This document shows positions 44,500 to 54,081 of a stretch of DNA of 64,000 bases, in pieces (position 1 is the first letter of the stretch; each line of letters opens with the position of its first letter). The stretch spans positions 11,284,001-11,348,000 of the forward strand of contig CP018627.1 in assembly GCA_002021875.1 (NCBI GenBank), read 5' to 3'. The position numbers and the translations under genes are program-made. Origin of the DNA: Streptomyces hygroscopicus. GTDB lineage: Bacteria; Actinomycetota; Actinomycetes; Streptomycetales; Streptomycetaceae. The notes beneath the pieces were generated by a model. The model saw only the letters and a list, made by a program, of their open reading frames with translations. It was not told where the DNA came from and made no database searches.

Positions 44500-45864
44500 T
44501 CAGGGGGACCGTCGCTCCCGCAGATCGCTCGCCTTGACCCCGAGCAGCAGCAGGACGACGGCGAGCAGCACGATACCGGCGCTGATCTGCAGGCCGAGGG
44601 CAAGGCTGCCGGTGCCGGCCTGGATGAAGCCGAGCAGGGACGGGGAGGCGGCCGCGGCGAACGAGCCCATCGAGGTGACGAAGGCGATTCCGGTGGCCGC
44701 CGCGCGTTCTCCCAGGTAGATGGAGGGGATCGAGTAGAAGACGGTGAGGCCGGAGTAGTGTGCCGCGGCGAGAACCGCCAGCAGCGCCACGACGACGATG
44801 ACGCTGCCGCTGGACACCGAGAGCGCCACCATCGCGACGGCGGCGACGGTCCAGCTGAGGGCCGCGTGCCAGCGGCGTTCGAGAGTGCGGTCGGAGTGCC
44901 GTCCCACGATCAGCATGACCACGATGCCGAGCAGGGGCGGCAGGGCGGAGAAGAGCCCGAGGTCGAGGACGTCGCCGACGCCCGCCTCCGCGATGATCCG
45001 AGGCGTCCAGAACGACACGGCGTTGGCCAGGGTGTAGGCGCCGCAGGCACACAGACCGATGATCCACACCTTGGGGTCCCGCAGCGCGAGGCGCAGACCG
45101 CCGTGCCCGCCGCCGGCCGCCTCCTCGTCGCCCTTGCGCCGCTGGTCCGCGTCGAGGTCCGCGCGTACGGCCGCTCGCTGCGCGGGGGTCAGCCACCGCG
45201 CCTGTCCGGGTTCGTCGACGAGCCGCAGGAGGACGACGCCGGCGAGCACGAGCGGGGGAATGCCCTCGATGAGGAACAGCCACTGCCAGTCGGCGAGGCC
45301 GGCCACGCCGCCGAAGCTGTGCATGATGCTGCCGGACATGAGGGAGCCGAGGACGCCGGAGATGGGCACGCCCGCGAAGAACACCGCGGTCATGCGGGTA
45401 CGCCGGGCGGAGGGGAACCAGCGGGACAGGAAGTAGAGCGCCCCGGGGAAGAAGCCGGCCTCGGCGACACCGAGGAGGAACCGGGCGATATAGAAGGTGA
45501 TCTCGTCCTGGACGAGTGATGTGGCGACGGTGACGACACCCCAGGACGCCATGATGCGCACGAGTGTCTTACGGGCGCCGATCCGGGCGAGCAGGGTGCT
45601 GCTCGGCACCTCGAAGAGGATGAAGCCGACGAAGAAGAGGGTCACGCCCAGGCCGTAGACGGCGGAGCCGAAGCCGAGGTCGCGCTCGAGGCCCTGCTGG
45701 GCGATGCCGATGTTGGTGCGGTCGATGAAGCTGACGACGTAGCAGATGACCAGGAGCGGCATGAGACGCCAGGCGATGGTGCGGTAGGTCGCGGTGCGGT
45801 CGACCGAGGAGGTTTCGGCGGCGTCGGCGTCCTGGGATCCGGTGAGAGTTGAAGGGTCGGCCAC
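44500..45864 (-). CDS. MFS transporter, anion:cation symporter (ACS) type
   Basis: A 454-residue permease with 12 predicted segments. The N-terminal YVVSFIDRTNIGIAQQGLER and the later FEVPSSTLLARIGARKTLVR and GVAEAGFFPGALYFLSRWFP are ACS-family hallmarks (phthalate, tartrate, 4-hydroxyphenylacetate importers). It is divergent from a MarR regulator over the palindrome at 45936. By position it imports the acid degraded by the operon that starts at 46527. Confidence 0.9.
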   Translation of the reverse strand: MADPSTLTGSQDADAAETSSVDRTATYRTIAWRLMPLLVICYVVSFIDRTNIGIAQQGLERDLGFGSAVYGLGVTLFFVGFILFEVPSSTLLARIGARKTLVRIMASWGVVTVATSLVQDEITFYIARFLLGVAEAGFFPGALYFLSRWFPSARRTRMTAVFFAGVPISGVLGSLMSGSIMHSFGGVAGLADWQWLFLIEGIPPLVLAGVVLLRLVDEPGQARWLTPAQRAAVRADLDADQRRKGDEEAAGGGHGGLRLALRDPKVWIIGLCACGAYTLANAVSFWTPRIIAEAGVGDVLDLGLFSALPPLLGIVVMLIVGRHSDRTLERRWHAALSWTVAAVAMVALSVSSGSVIVVVALLAVLAAAHYSGLTVFYSIPSIYLGERAAATGIAFVTSMGSFAAAASPSLLGFIQAGTGSLALGLQISAGIVLLAVVLLLLGVKASDLRERRSP

Positions 45865-45935
45865 GACGTACGACTCCTTTGCTGAGAGGGGCTGCGTCGC
45901 CGGGGCGGCGGGCGGTGCGAGTTTCCGTCGCTCGC

Positions 45936-45950
45936 GTTGATAAAGTCAAC
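45936..45950. promoter_or_regulatory. MarR operator 1 (MFS/marR promoter)
   Basis: GTTGATAAAGTCAAC, a 5-5-5 palindrome, lies 18 bases before the marR start and 71 bases before the MFS start. Its exact reverse complement recurs at 46466-46480, before the catabolic operon. Confidence 0.8.
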
Positions 45951-45968
45951 ACTTCCGGCGGAGATACC

Positions 45969-46463
45969 ATGCCACCCATGGTGAAACGTGAGGGTGGCGG
46001 AGACTTGGTGCCGATCTCCGAACTGTTGTCCTATCGACTGTCGCGCACATCGTCGGCACTGTCGCGCAGTGCGGCCCTGAGGTACCGCCGCGAGTTCGAT
46101 GTCAGCCTCGGCGAGTGGCGGACGATCGCACTGATCGCGGCCGATCCGACCCTGACCCTCAACCGCCTGGCCCGGCGGGCGGGACTGGATAAAGCGCAGG
46201 TGAGCCGGGTGGTGCGGGGATTGGTGGAGCGGGGCCTGGTCAGTCGCACCGAAGGATCGGGGCGCAGTCGCCAACTGGCCCTCACCGAGGACGGGGTGAC
46301 GGTGTACCGGGGTCTGATCGCGGCGGCGAATGAGCGGGACGCGACGTTCGCGGAGGTCCTCTCCGGCGAGGAGGCGCGGGTGCTGGGGCGTGCCCTGGAG
46401 AAGCTCACCGATCTCGCGCTGTCCCTGGAACGGCGGGAGCGAGATCGGCTCGACGACGCCTGA
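45969..46463 (+). CDS. MarR-family regulator of the CoA catabolic island
   Basis: A 164-residue MarR protein: ISELLSYRLSRTSSALSRSA forms the N-terminal helix, and LTLNRLARRAGLDKAQVSRVVRGLVERGLVSRTEG (in two pieces) is the winged helix, about residues 61-95. The ATG at 45969 has GGAG five bases upstream. It is flanked by two copies of one palindrome, which links it to the divergent MFS importer and to the operon downstream. The inducer is probably the imported acid or its CoA thioester. Confidence 0.92.
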   Translation: MPPMVKREGGGDLVPISELLSYRLSRTSSALSRSAALRYRREFDVSLGEWRTIALIAADPTLTLNRLARRAGLDKAQVSRVVRGLVERGLVSRTEGSGRSRQLALTEDGVTVYRGLIAAANERDATFAEVLSGEEARVLGRALEKLTDLALSLERRERDRLDDA

Positions 46464-46465
46464 GT

Positions 46466-46480
46466 GTTGACTTTATCAAC
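46466..46480. promoter_or_regulatory. MarR operator 2 (catabolic operon promoter)
   Basis: GTTGACTTTATCAAC is identical on the opposite strand to the site at 45936. It starts 2 bases after the marR stop and ends 46 bases before the first operon gene at 46527. Confidence 0.8.
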
Positions 46481-46526
46481 ACAGCGGGGGTAGTTGTGGT
46501 GGAGTCATCCATGAGGAGGTGGCTCG

Positions 46527-47459
46527 ATGACCGACGCGGTCACGATCTGCGAATGCTTCGCCCGGGACGGGCTGCAGCACGAACCCACGTTCGTGCCCAC
46601 CGAAACCAAGATCGCCCTGCTGGAGGCATTCGCCGACGCCGGCTTCCGCCGCATCGAGGCGACCGGCTACAGCCATCCGCGGTGGGTTCCCGCCTTCGCC
46701 GACGCGAGCCATGTGCTGGCGGGCGTCACCCACCGCCCCGGTGTGGCGTTCAAGGCGACGTGTCCCAACCCGCGGGCCGTCGAGCGCGCCCTGGCCGATC
46801 TCGAACGCGGTGCGGGCGCCGAGGAATTGAGCCTGCTGGTGTCGGCCAGTGAGAGCCACACACGGAAGAACCTGCGCACCACGCGGGAGCACCAGTGGGA
46901 ACGGGTCACCGAGATGGTCGCGCTCGCCGGCGACCGGTTCCGGCTGATCGGGGTGGTGTCCGTCGCGTTCGGCTGCCCCTTCGAAGGCCCCGTCGACCCG
47001 GGCCGGGTCGCCGAGGACGTCGCCCGCTTCGTCGACCTCGGCGCGGATGCCGTCACCCTGGGCGACACCACGGGCGTCGCCACCCCCGCGGCCGTCACCG
47101 GCCTCTTCGCCCGGCTGGACCGGGCCCACCCCGGGCTGCCGGTCGTCGCCCACTTCCACAACACCCGCGGAACGGCCATCGCCAACGCGGTCGCCGCCCT
47201 GGACGCGGGCTGCCGCCACTTCGACAGCGCCCTGGGCGGCGTCGGCGGCCATCCGTCGCGGATCGGCTACGGAGCCGGCCTCACCGGAAACGTCTGCACC
47301 GAGGACCTGGTGAGCCTGTTCGACGCGATGGGAGCCGACACGGGCATCGACCTCGACGCGCTCGCCGCCGCGTCCCGGGCCTGCGAGGAGGCCCTGGACC
47401 GGCCCCTGCACAGCATGGTGGCCCGCGCAGGCTTCGCCCGCTCCGCGGCCGCCGCCTGA
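46527..47459 (+). CDS. HMG-CoA lyase-like DRE-TIM metallolyase
   Basis: A 310-residue TIM-barrel lyase. ECFARDGLQHE has the R13-D14-G-L-Q signature, and VVAHFHNTRGTAIAN has the metal His pair H209/H211. HMG-CoA lyases cleave 3-hydroxy-3-methylglutaryl-CoA to acetoacetate and acetyl-CoA. The glycine loop that normally carries the catalytic Cys (GGCPYAPG in lyases) reads GGVGGHPSRIGYGAGLTGN here, with H242 where Cys is expected. Substrate or mechanism may therefore differ. It is the first gene of the operon behind MarR operator 2. Confidence 0.85.
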   Translation: MTDAVTICECFARDGLQHEPTFVPTETKIALLEAFADAGFRRIEATGYSHPRWVPAFADASHVLAGVTHRPGVAFKATCPNPRAVERALADLERGAGAEELSLLVSASESHTRKNLRTTREHQWERVTEMVALAGDRFRLIGVVSVAFGCPFEGPVDPGRVAEDVARFVDLGADAVTLGDTTGVATPAAVTGLFARLDRAHPGLPVVAHFHNTRGTAIANAVAALDAGCRHFDSALGGVGGHPSRIGYGAGLTGNVCTEDLVSLFDAMGADTGIDLDALAAASRACEEALDRPLHSMVARAGFARSAAAA

Positions 47460-47517
47460 CCCGCCGCACCGCACGCTTCCCCACCCCACCCCACCCCACC
47501 CCCAAGGAGAACCTTCC

Positions 47518-48284
<767 letters not shown>

Positions 48285-48288
<4 letters not shown>

Positions 48289-49490
48289 GCGCGCACCCCA
48301 CGCCCGGCCCGCTCGACGGCATCACCGTCCTCGACTTCTCGCGGGTCCTGGCCGCCCCGATGGCCACCCAGGTTCTCGCCGAGCTGGGAGCCACCGTCAT
48401 CAAGGTCGAACGCCCCGGCCGCGGCGACGAGACCCGTGGCTTCGAGCCCCGTCTGCCGCACGGCGAGAGCGCCTACTTCTTCGCGTTCAACCGCGGCAAA
48501 CGCTCGATCACCCTCGACCTCAAGGACCCCCGCGGCCAGGACCTCGCCCGCCGCCTCGCCACCGGCGCCGACGTCGTCGTCGAGAACTTCCTGCCCGGCG
48601 CCATGGAACGGCTGGGACTGGGATACGACCGGCTCGCCGCGGACAACCCGGCCCTGGTGTACGTGTCCGCCACCGGTTTCGGGCAGAGCGGCCCCGACCG
48701 CGCCCGCAAGGGCTACGACACCGTCTTCCAGGCGCTGTCCGGCGTCATGGCGATGACCGGGGAACCGGACGGCCCGCCCAGCAAGGCCGGGATCCCGGTG
48801 GCGGACATGACCTCTGGCCTGTGGGTCGCCATCGCCGCGCTCACCGGTCTGGCCGGGCGTGCCGCTTCCGGCCACGGCCGCCACTACGACGTCTCCATGA
48901 TGGACGTCCAGCTCAGTCTGCAGGCCCTCAACGCGGCCCGGCTGTTCGCCCTGGACGAGGACCCGGTGCGAACCGGCACCCAGCACCCCGGCCGGGTCCC
49001 GTCCGCCGCGTTCCGGACGGCCGACGGCGGCTGGCTGCACATCAGCGGCAGTGACCAGCACTGGGCACCGCTGTGCGCCGTCCTCGGTCTTGACGACCTC
49101 GCCGCCGATCCCGGTCTGCGGCACAACGCGGGGCGCGTCGCCGGGCGCGACCGCGTGATGACCGCCCTGCGGACGGCGATCGCCGGACGGGACCGCGATC
49201 CGCTGCTCAAGGAGTTGCGCGCCGCCGACATCCCGGCCGGCGAGGTGCGCGGCGTCCGCGAGGCCCTGGCCGACCCGCACGCGCGGGCGCGGGACGTCGT
49301 CGCGGAGTTCGAGCATCCCACCGAGGGCACCTTCCGCGCCCTGCGCACCCCGCTGCGGGAGAGCACCGGCGCGCCGCCGCCCACCGACGCCCCGCCGCTG
49401 CTGGGCGCCGACACCGACGCGGTGCTCACGGAGCTCGCCGGGCTCGACCGCGGCGAGATCGAGGACCTGCGGGCCTCGGGGGTGATCTGA
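48285..49490 (+). CDS. Family III CoA-transferase (CaiB/Frc type)
   Basis: A 401-residue CoA-transferase. The N-terminal LDFSRVLAAPMATQVLAELG and VERPGRGDETRGF fit the family, and the catalytic Asp is D174 in GIPVADMTSGLW. These enzymes swap CoA between two carboxylic acids. The GTG at 48285 overlaps the upstream crotonase stop. Together with an acyl-CoA synthetase in the same operon it gives two ways to load CoA, suggesting either two substrates or CoA recycling from product to substrate. Confidence 0.9.
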
Positions 49491-49491
49491 G

Positions 49492-50301
49492 ATGTCCGGG
49501 ACCGACGAGCCGACCCCCGCGGACCCGCGAGTGCGCTGTGCGGTGGCCGACGGGATCGCCCGTGTCGAACTGGCCCGGCCCCGCGCCCGTAACGCCGTCG
49601 ATCTGCCGATGTGCCGGCAGCTGCGGTCGGTCTTCGAGGAGCTCGACGCCGACGACTCCGTCCGCGTGGTGCTGCTGTCCGCGCAGGGCCCCGCGTTCTG
49701 CGCCGGTGCGGACCTCAAGGAGCGGGCCGGCCGGGACGCCGCCTGGGTCCGCCGCAGGCGTATCGCCTCGTTCGCCGCCTACGACGCGATCGAACGGTGC
49801 CGCCGCCCCGTCGTCGCACTCGTGCACGGCGCGGTCGTGGGATCCGGCGGAGAGATCACCCTGGCCGCGGACTTCGCCATCGCCGCCGAGGGCACCACGT
49901 TCCGCTTCCCGGAGCCGCACTGGGGCACGGTGGGCGCCACCCAGCGGCTGCAGCGCGTCATCGGCAGGCGCCGCGCGAAGGAACTCCTGTTCACCGGCCG
50001 CCCCATGCCCGCCACCGAGGCCCTCGACCTGGGTGTCGTCTGCCAGGTGGTGGCCGAGGAGCGGCTGGCGCGGACCGGCGCGGAGATCGCCGGCACCGTC
50101 GCGAAGGCCCCGCCCCTGGCGATCGAGCTGACGAAACGGGCCGTCGACCTGGGCGGCGAGACGGACCTCGATCGCGGCATCAGGATCGAGATGGCGGCGA
50201 TCGAGCAGTGCCTCACCGACGGCGGCTGGCGCGACGGCGTCGACCGGTTCACCCGCCGCGGCTCCGACAACGCGCCCACCACCGACGAGGAGAAGCGATG
50301 A
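49492..50301 (+). CDS. Enoyl-CoA hydratase/isomerase family protein 2
   Basis: A 269-residue crotonase with oxyanion motifs FCAGADLKERAG and HGAVVGSGGEITLAADFAIA, a catalytic-region FPEPHWGTVGATQRLQRVIG, and the usual helical C-terminus. EPHWG places one Glu at the expected spot, while a Thr-Gln pair follows. It differs clearly from the first crotonase. The ATG at 49492 lies one base after the CoA-transferase stop, and its stop overlaps the synthetase start. Confidence 0.88.
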   Translation: MSGTDEPTPADPRVRCAVADGIARVELARPRARNAVDLPMCRQLRSVFEELDADDSVRVVLLSAQGPAFCAGADLKERAGRDAAWVRRRRIASFAAYDAIERCRRPVVALVHGAVVGSGGEITLAADFAIAAEGTTFRFPEPHWGTVGATQRLQRVIGRRRAKELLFTGRPMPATEALDLGVVCQVVAEERLARTGAEIAGTVAKAPPLAIELTKRAVDLGGETDLDRGIRIEMAAIEQCLTDGGWRDGVDRFTRRGSDNAPTTDEEKR

Positions 50302-51917
50302 ACCTCAGGACGGCATGCCCCCTGACCGCCCACGAGGCGCTGGAACGGGCCGCGTTGCTCGCCCCCGACGTGGAGGCCGTGGTCACCGCCGAGGAGCGGA
50401 TCACCTATGGTGAACTCGCCGCCGAGGTCGCCCGGATCCGGGCCGCCCTGACCCACGCCGGTATCGGCCGCGGCGACCGGATCGGCCTCTGCCTCGGCAA
50501 CGGGCCGCGCTGGGTCGCCCTGTTCGTCGCCCTGGGCTCGGTCGGCGCGGTGACCGTACCCGTCAACACCCGGTACACCGCCGACGAGGTGCACCACACC
50601 CTCGCCCACGCCAGGGTCTCCACGCTGTTCGTCGCCGACCGCGTCCTGCGCGTCGACTTCTGCGCCATCCTGCGCGAGCTCGGCATCGGCGAGGACTCCA
50701 CGGCCACCTGCCGCGGCCTGCCCGACCTGGAGAGAGTCGTCGTGTACGGGAAGGAGGTGCCCGAGTGGGCGACGGCGTGGCCGCGGTTCCTGGCCGGGGC
50801 CACCGGCGAGGTCCCCGCGACCGGCACCCCCGACGACATCCTGCTGGTCCAGTACACCTCCGGCACGACATCCCACCCCAAGGGCGTGCTGCTCACCCAG
50901 CGCAGCATGTGCGCCGACGCGTTCTTCTCCGGTGCGCGCCTTGGCCTGCGCCCCGGTGACCGCTTTCACAGCGCCCGGCCCTTCTTCCACGTCGCCGGCA
51001 GCACCCTGTCCGTACTGGCCTCCATCCAGCACGCCGCGACCCTGGTGACCATGGCGCGGTTCGAACCGGCCGAAGCGCTGCGGCTGTTGGAGGGGGAACG
51101 CTGCACACACTTCTCCGGCAACGACACCATCGCGCTGATGCTGCTCAACCACCCGGACCGCGCACACCGCACGCTGCACCTGCGGGGCGCGTGGGTCGCG
51201 GCCTCTCCCACCGTCATCCGCCGGGTGATCGACGAGCTGGGTGCCACCGAGTGCGTCGCCGGATACGGCCTGTCCGAAGCCTCGCCCAATGTCGCCCAGT
51301 CCTGCTGGTGGGAGGACGACCAGGTCAGGGCGTCCGGTGCGATGCTGGTGGAGCCCGGCGTCGAGGTGCGCATCCGCGCCGCGGACGACACCCGCGACTG
51401 CGGTCCCGGCGAGCCGGGCTCGATCCTGGTGCGCGGCTGGAACGTCATGCGCGGCTATCTGGACGCGCCGGAGGCGACCGCCGCCGCCATCGACCCCGAC
51501 GGCTGGCTGGCCACCGGTGACGTCGGCGCGCTCGACGCCACGGGCCGGCTGCACTTCGTGGGCCGCACCAAGGACATCATCCGGGTCGGCGGCGAGAACG
51601 TCGCGCCGGCCGACGTGGAGAACACCTTGCACCGGCATCCGCGGGTGCGGCATGCCGTCGTGGTCGGTGTCCCCGACGAGCGGCTGGTCGAGGTGGTCTT
51701 CGCGTTCGTCGTCCTCACCGAACCGGGCACCACCGAGGACGAACTGATCGCCTGGGCGCGCACCCGCATGGCCGGGTTCAAGGTTCCCCGCCATCTGCGC
51801 ATCGTCGAAGGGTTCGAGGACATCGGCATGACCGCCAGCTCCAAGGTGCGGAAGAACCGGCTCGCCGCCCACGCCCGCGGGCTGCTCGCGCGGCGGGACG
51901 ACGAGGTGCCGGCATGA
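50298..51917 (+). CDS. Acyl-CoA synthetase (ANL/AMP-binding family)
   Basis: A 539-residue ligase. The phosphate-binding loop YTSGTTSHPKGV starts at residue 186, the adenine motif GYGLSEASPN follows, and the C-domain has GDVGALDATGRLHFVGRTKD and a late catalytic Lys in TASSKVRKNRL. It activates a carboxylic acid to the acyl-adenylate and then the CoA thioester, the probable entry step after import. The ATG at 50298 overlaps the upstream stop (ATGA), and its stop overlaps the flavoprotein start. Confidence 0.92.
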   Translation: MNLRTACPLTAHEALERAALLAPDVEAVVTAEERITYGELAAEVARIRAALTHAGIGRGDRIGLCLGNGPRWVALFVALGSVGAVTVPVNTRYTADEVHHTLAHARVSTLFVADRVLRVDFCAILRELGIGEDSTATCRGLPDLERVVVYGKEVPEWATAWPRFLAGATGEVPATGTPDDILLVQYTSGTTSHPKGVLLTQRSMCADAFFSGARLGLRPGDRFHSARPFFHVAGSTLSVLASIQHAATLVTMARFEPAEALRLLEGERCTHFSGNDTIALMLLNHPDRAHRTLHLRGAWVAASPTVIRRVIDELGATECVAGYGLSEASPNVAQSCWWEDDQVRASGAMLVEPGVEVRIRAADDTRDCGPGEPGSILVRGWNVMRGYLDAPEATAAAIDPDGWLATGDVGALDATGRLHFVGRTKDIIRVGGENVAPADVENTLHRHPRVRHAVVVGVPDERLVEVVFAFVVLTEPGTTEDELIAWARTRMAGFKVPRHLRIVEGFEDIGMTASSKVRKNRLAAHARGLLARRDDEVPA

Positions 51918-52903
51918 CCGGCGTGATCCGTATCCCCACCCCCGTCACCCGCCTGCTCGGCATCGACCTTCCCGTCATCCAGGCCGGCATGTCCTGGGTC
52001 TCCTCGAGCTCGGCCCTGCCGCTGGCGGTCAGCGGGACCGGTGGCCTCGGGGTCGTCGCCGCGGGGCCCATGCGCCTGGACGACCTGGCCCGTACCCTCG
52101 ACGAGATGGCCGCGGGCACCGACCGCCCCTGGGCGGTCAACCTGCCGCTCCACCGGGCGGGGGCCGACGACGTCATCGATCTGCTCCTCGCCCGTCGGCC
52201 GCCCGTACTGATCGCCTCGCAGGGCGGACCGCGCCGCTACCTGGAGCGTTTCCGTGCCATCGGCACCGTCTGCCTGCATGTCGTCGCCGGTGTCGAGCAC
52301 GCCCGCAAGGCCGTCGACGCGGGCGTCGACGGGCTCGTCATCGTCGGCGCGGAGGCCGGCGGGCACCCGCCGCCCTCGATGGTCACCACGCAGGTCCTCA
52401 TCCGGGCCGTGGTCTCGGCCGTTCCCGAAACCCCGGTGATCGCCTCCGGCGGGATCGCGGACGGCTCCGGACTGGCCGCGATGCTCGCCCTGGGCGCGGG
52501 GGCCGCCCAGTTCGGCACCCGATTCCTGGCCACCCGGGAAGCCACCGTGCACCCCGACTACCAGGCCGCAGTCCTCGCCGCCGGTGTCGACGGCACCCGC
52601 ACCGTCGGACACGGCCTCGGTGTCATCCGCGCCCTGGAGAACGAGTTCACCGCGCGCATGCGCCGCCTTGAGGAATCCGGTGCCGAAATCGACGTGCGGC
52701 GCAAGGAGTTCCAGGCCGCCACCCTCAGGGACGCCGCCCTGTACGGCCGGGTCCGGGAAGGCAAGGTGGAGGCGGGCCAGTCTGCGGGACTCATCGACAC
52801 GGTGCTCCCCGCGGCGGCCGTCGTGGAGCGCATCGTCGCCGAGTACCGGGCCGCGCTCACCCGCCTGCCGCTGCCGGTCGTCCCCGAGCCGCCTGACCTG
52901 TGA
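51914..52903 (+). CDS. Nitronate monooxygenase-like FMN protein
   Basis: A 329-residue TIM-barrel flavoprotein of the NMO/2-nitropropane dioxygenase family. It has LPVIQAGMSWVSSSSALPLA near the N-terminus, the catalytic-type GAEAGGHPPPS with H151, and the FMN phosphate loop VIASGGIADGSGLAAMLALG. True NMOs oxidise alkyl nitronates, but many family members are enoyl reductases or other flavin enzymes. Its coupling to CoA-thioester genes suggests either a nitro-acid substrate or a double-bond step. It is the last gene of the operon. Confidence 0.87.
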   Translation: MTGVIRIPTPVTRLLGIDLPVIQAGMSWVSSSSALPLAVSGTGGLGVVAAGPMRLDDLARTLDEMAAGTDRPWAVNLPLHRAGADDVIDLLLARRPPVLIASQGGPRRYLERFRAIGTVCLHVVAGVEHARKAVDAGVDGLVIVGAEAGGHPPPSMVTTQVLIRAVVSAVPETPVIASGGIADGSGLAAMLALGAGAAQFGTRFLATREATVHPDYQAAVLAAGVDGTRTVGHGLGVIRALENEFTARMRRLEESGAEIDVRRKEFQAATLRDAALYGRVREGKVEAGQSAGLIDTVLPAAAVVERIVAEYRAALTRLPLPVVPEPPDL

Positions 52904-52912
52904 GACGACGTC

Positions 52913-53085
52913 GTGGCGGAGATCCTCCGACGGGGTCTCGACACCTTCGCCGAGCTCGGTTATGCCGCGACCACCATGAGGGAGCTGGCCTGGCGGCTCG
53001 ACGTCAGTCACAACTTCATCAACGACCGTGACGGGTCGAAGGGGAACTTCTGGCGCGCTGTCGTGGACTTCGCGCTGCTCCACCC
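52913..53085 (+). pseudogene. TetR-family N-terminal fragment
   Basis: From the GTG at 52913, about 55 residues form a TetR helix-turn-helix (RRGLDTFAELGYAATTMREL, then RLDVSHNFINDRDGSKGNFW), after which FALLHPPMAAG diverges from the family. No ligand-binding domain follows. It begins 9 bases after the flavoprotein stop. It may be the remains of a second regulator of the island. Confidence 0.65.
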
Positions 53086-53350
53086 ACCAATGGCGGCCGG
53101 GCGCATTCCACGCGTGCCGACGCACATCCCGCCCTTCGCCGTCACTGGCCCCCGCGCTGGCCCTGGCACAAGACCCGATCGCCGACCGGCTGAATCCCGC
53201 CGCCGCGCCGACGACGGAGCAGGCCGGTCGATGTCACCGGTCGCGTCGTCTGTGGTACGTGGTGCGGCGCGGGCCGGGAATCCCGCCGGACCGCAGCGCG
53301 GTCCGGGGTGGGCGTCAGGCGGTGGTGGGCGGCAGGGGTTCCGACGCGTG

Positions 53351-53908
53351 TCACTTGAGTTGCTTGGCGACTGTCTCCAGTAGCTCGTCGGAGAAGTCTT
53401 GGTCGGCCACGGCCCGGGACATGAGCACGGCGCCGACCAGGGCGCTGAGGGTGAGCATTGCCTCGGCCCGGGCATCCGCGGCGTCGTCGTCCAGGCCGGC
53501 GATCAGCTCCAGGTATGTGCGGACCTGCTTCTCGTAGGTCTCTTTGAGGTGCTGGTCGCCGCGTCCGGCGGCGGCTCCGAGGGAGACCAGTGCGCAGCCG
53601 GTGGCCGGTCCGTCGCGGTGTCGCTTCGCGAGGTAGCTGTCGATGAGACCGGCCCGTGCGTCCTGATCGTTCTTCCGGGCGGCCCGCTCCATCTTCGCCG
53701 AGCCCTCGGCCAGGGCGACGGCGGCGGCCTGGGCGATCAGATCGTCGCGTGAATCGAAGTGTTTGTAGAAGCCGCCGTGGGTGAGCCCGGCCTCCTTCAT
53801 AAGGTCCGCGATGCCGGGGCGGCTGACGCCTTCGGCGCGGACCTTGCGCGACGCGATCCGCAGCACCCGTTCGCGGCTCGCTACCTTCTCCGCCTGTGAG
53901 TGGCCCAT
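53351..53908 (-). CDS. TetR-family regulator (AcrR/YkvE type)
   Basis: A 185-residue TetR protein. The DNA-binding domain is VLRIASRKVRAEGVSRPGIADLMKEAGLTHGGFYKHFDSRDDL (given as one domain, about residues 15-57), with the GGFYKHF turn typical of the branch whose C-domain contains GCALVSLGAA. The ATG at 53908 gives MGHSQAEKV; a longer frame to 53947 lacks support. It is divergent from the isochorismatase/dehydrogenase operon across the palindrome at 53959. Confidence 0.9.
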   Translation of the reverse strand: MGHSQAEKVASRERVLRIASRKVRAEGVSRPGIADLMKEAGLTHGGFYKHFDSRDDLIAQAAAVALAEGSAKMERAARKNDQDARAGLIDSYLAKRHRDGPATGCALVSLGAAAGRGDQHLKETYEKQVRTYLELIAGLDDDAADARAEAMLTLSALVGAVLMSRAVADQDFSDELLETVAKQLK

Positions 53909-53958
53909 GCCGGCCCTGCCTTCCGTGGGGCGGCGCAGTGCAACCACCGCGCATCTGG

Positions 53959-53972
53959 ATGATTTGCATCAT
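53959..53972. promoter_or_regulatory. TetR operator candidate
   Basis: ATGAT-TTGC-ATCAT, a perfect 5-bp inverted repeat, lies 50 bases before the TetR start and about 110 bases before the isochorismatase start. It is a likely autoregulatory site. Confidence 0.55.
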
Positions 53973-54046
53973 ACACCCCTGTCTTGTGCGGGCGATTCGG
54001 CGCTGTCCGTTTGACTTTCAGGATGACCGACGTAATCTTCAAATCA

Positions 54047-54064
54047 GGATGTTACCCGTCATCC
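54047..54064. promoter_or_regulatory. Second dyad before the isochorismatase gene
   Basis: GGATG-TTACCCGT-CATCC lies 17 bases before the GTG at 54082, in the 5' leader or core promoter. Its half site GGATG also starts the sequence around the palindrome at 53959 (GGATGAT). It could be a second operator or a leader hairpin. Confidence 0.35.
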
Positions 54065-54081
54065 AGATTGGAGTGGAACCC

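Noticed and set aside
49779..51872. 697-codon minus-strand frame opposite the acyl-CoA synthetase
   Set aside because: The plus strand holds motif-complete crotonase and ANL ligase genes; the minus frame is Gly/Asp/Val-rich shadow.
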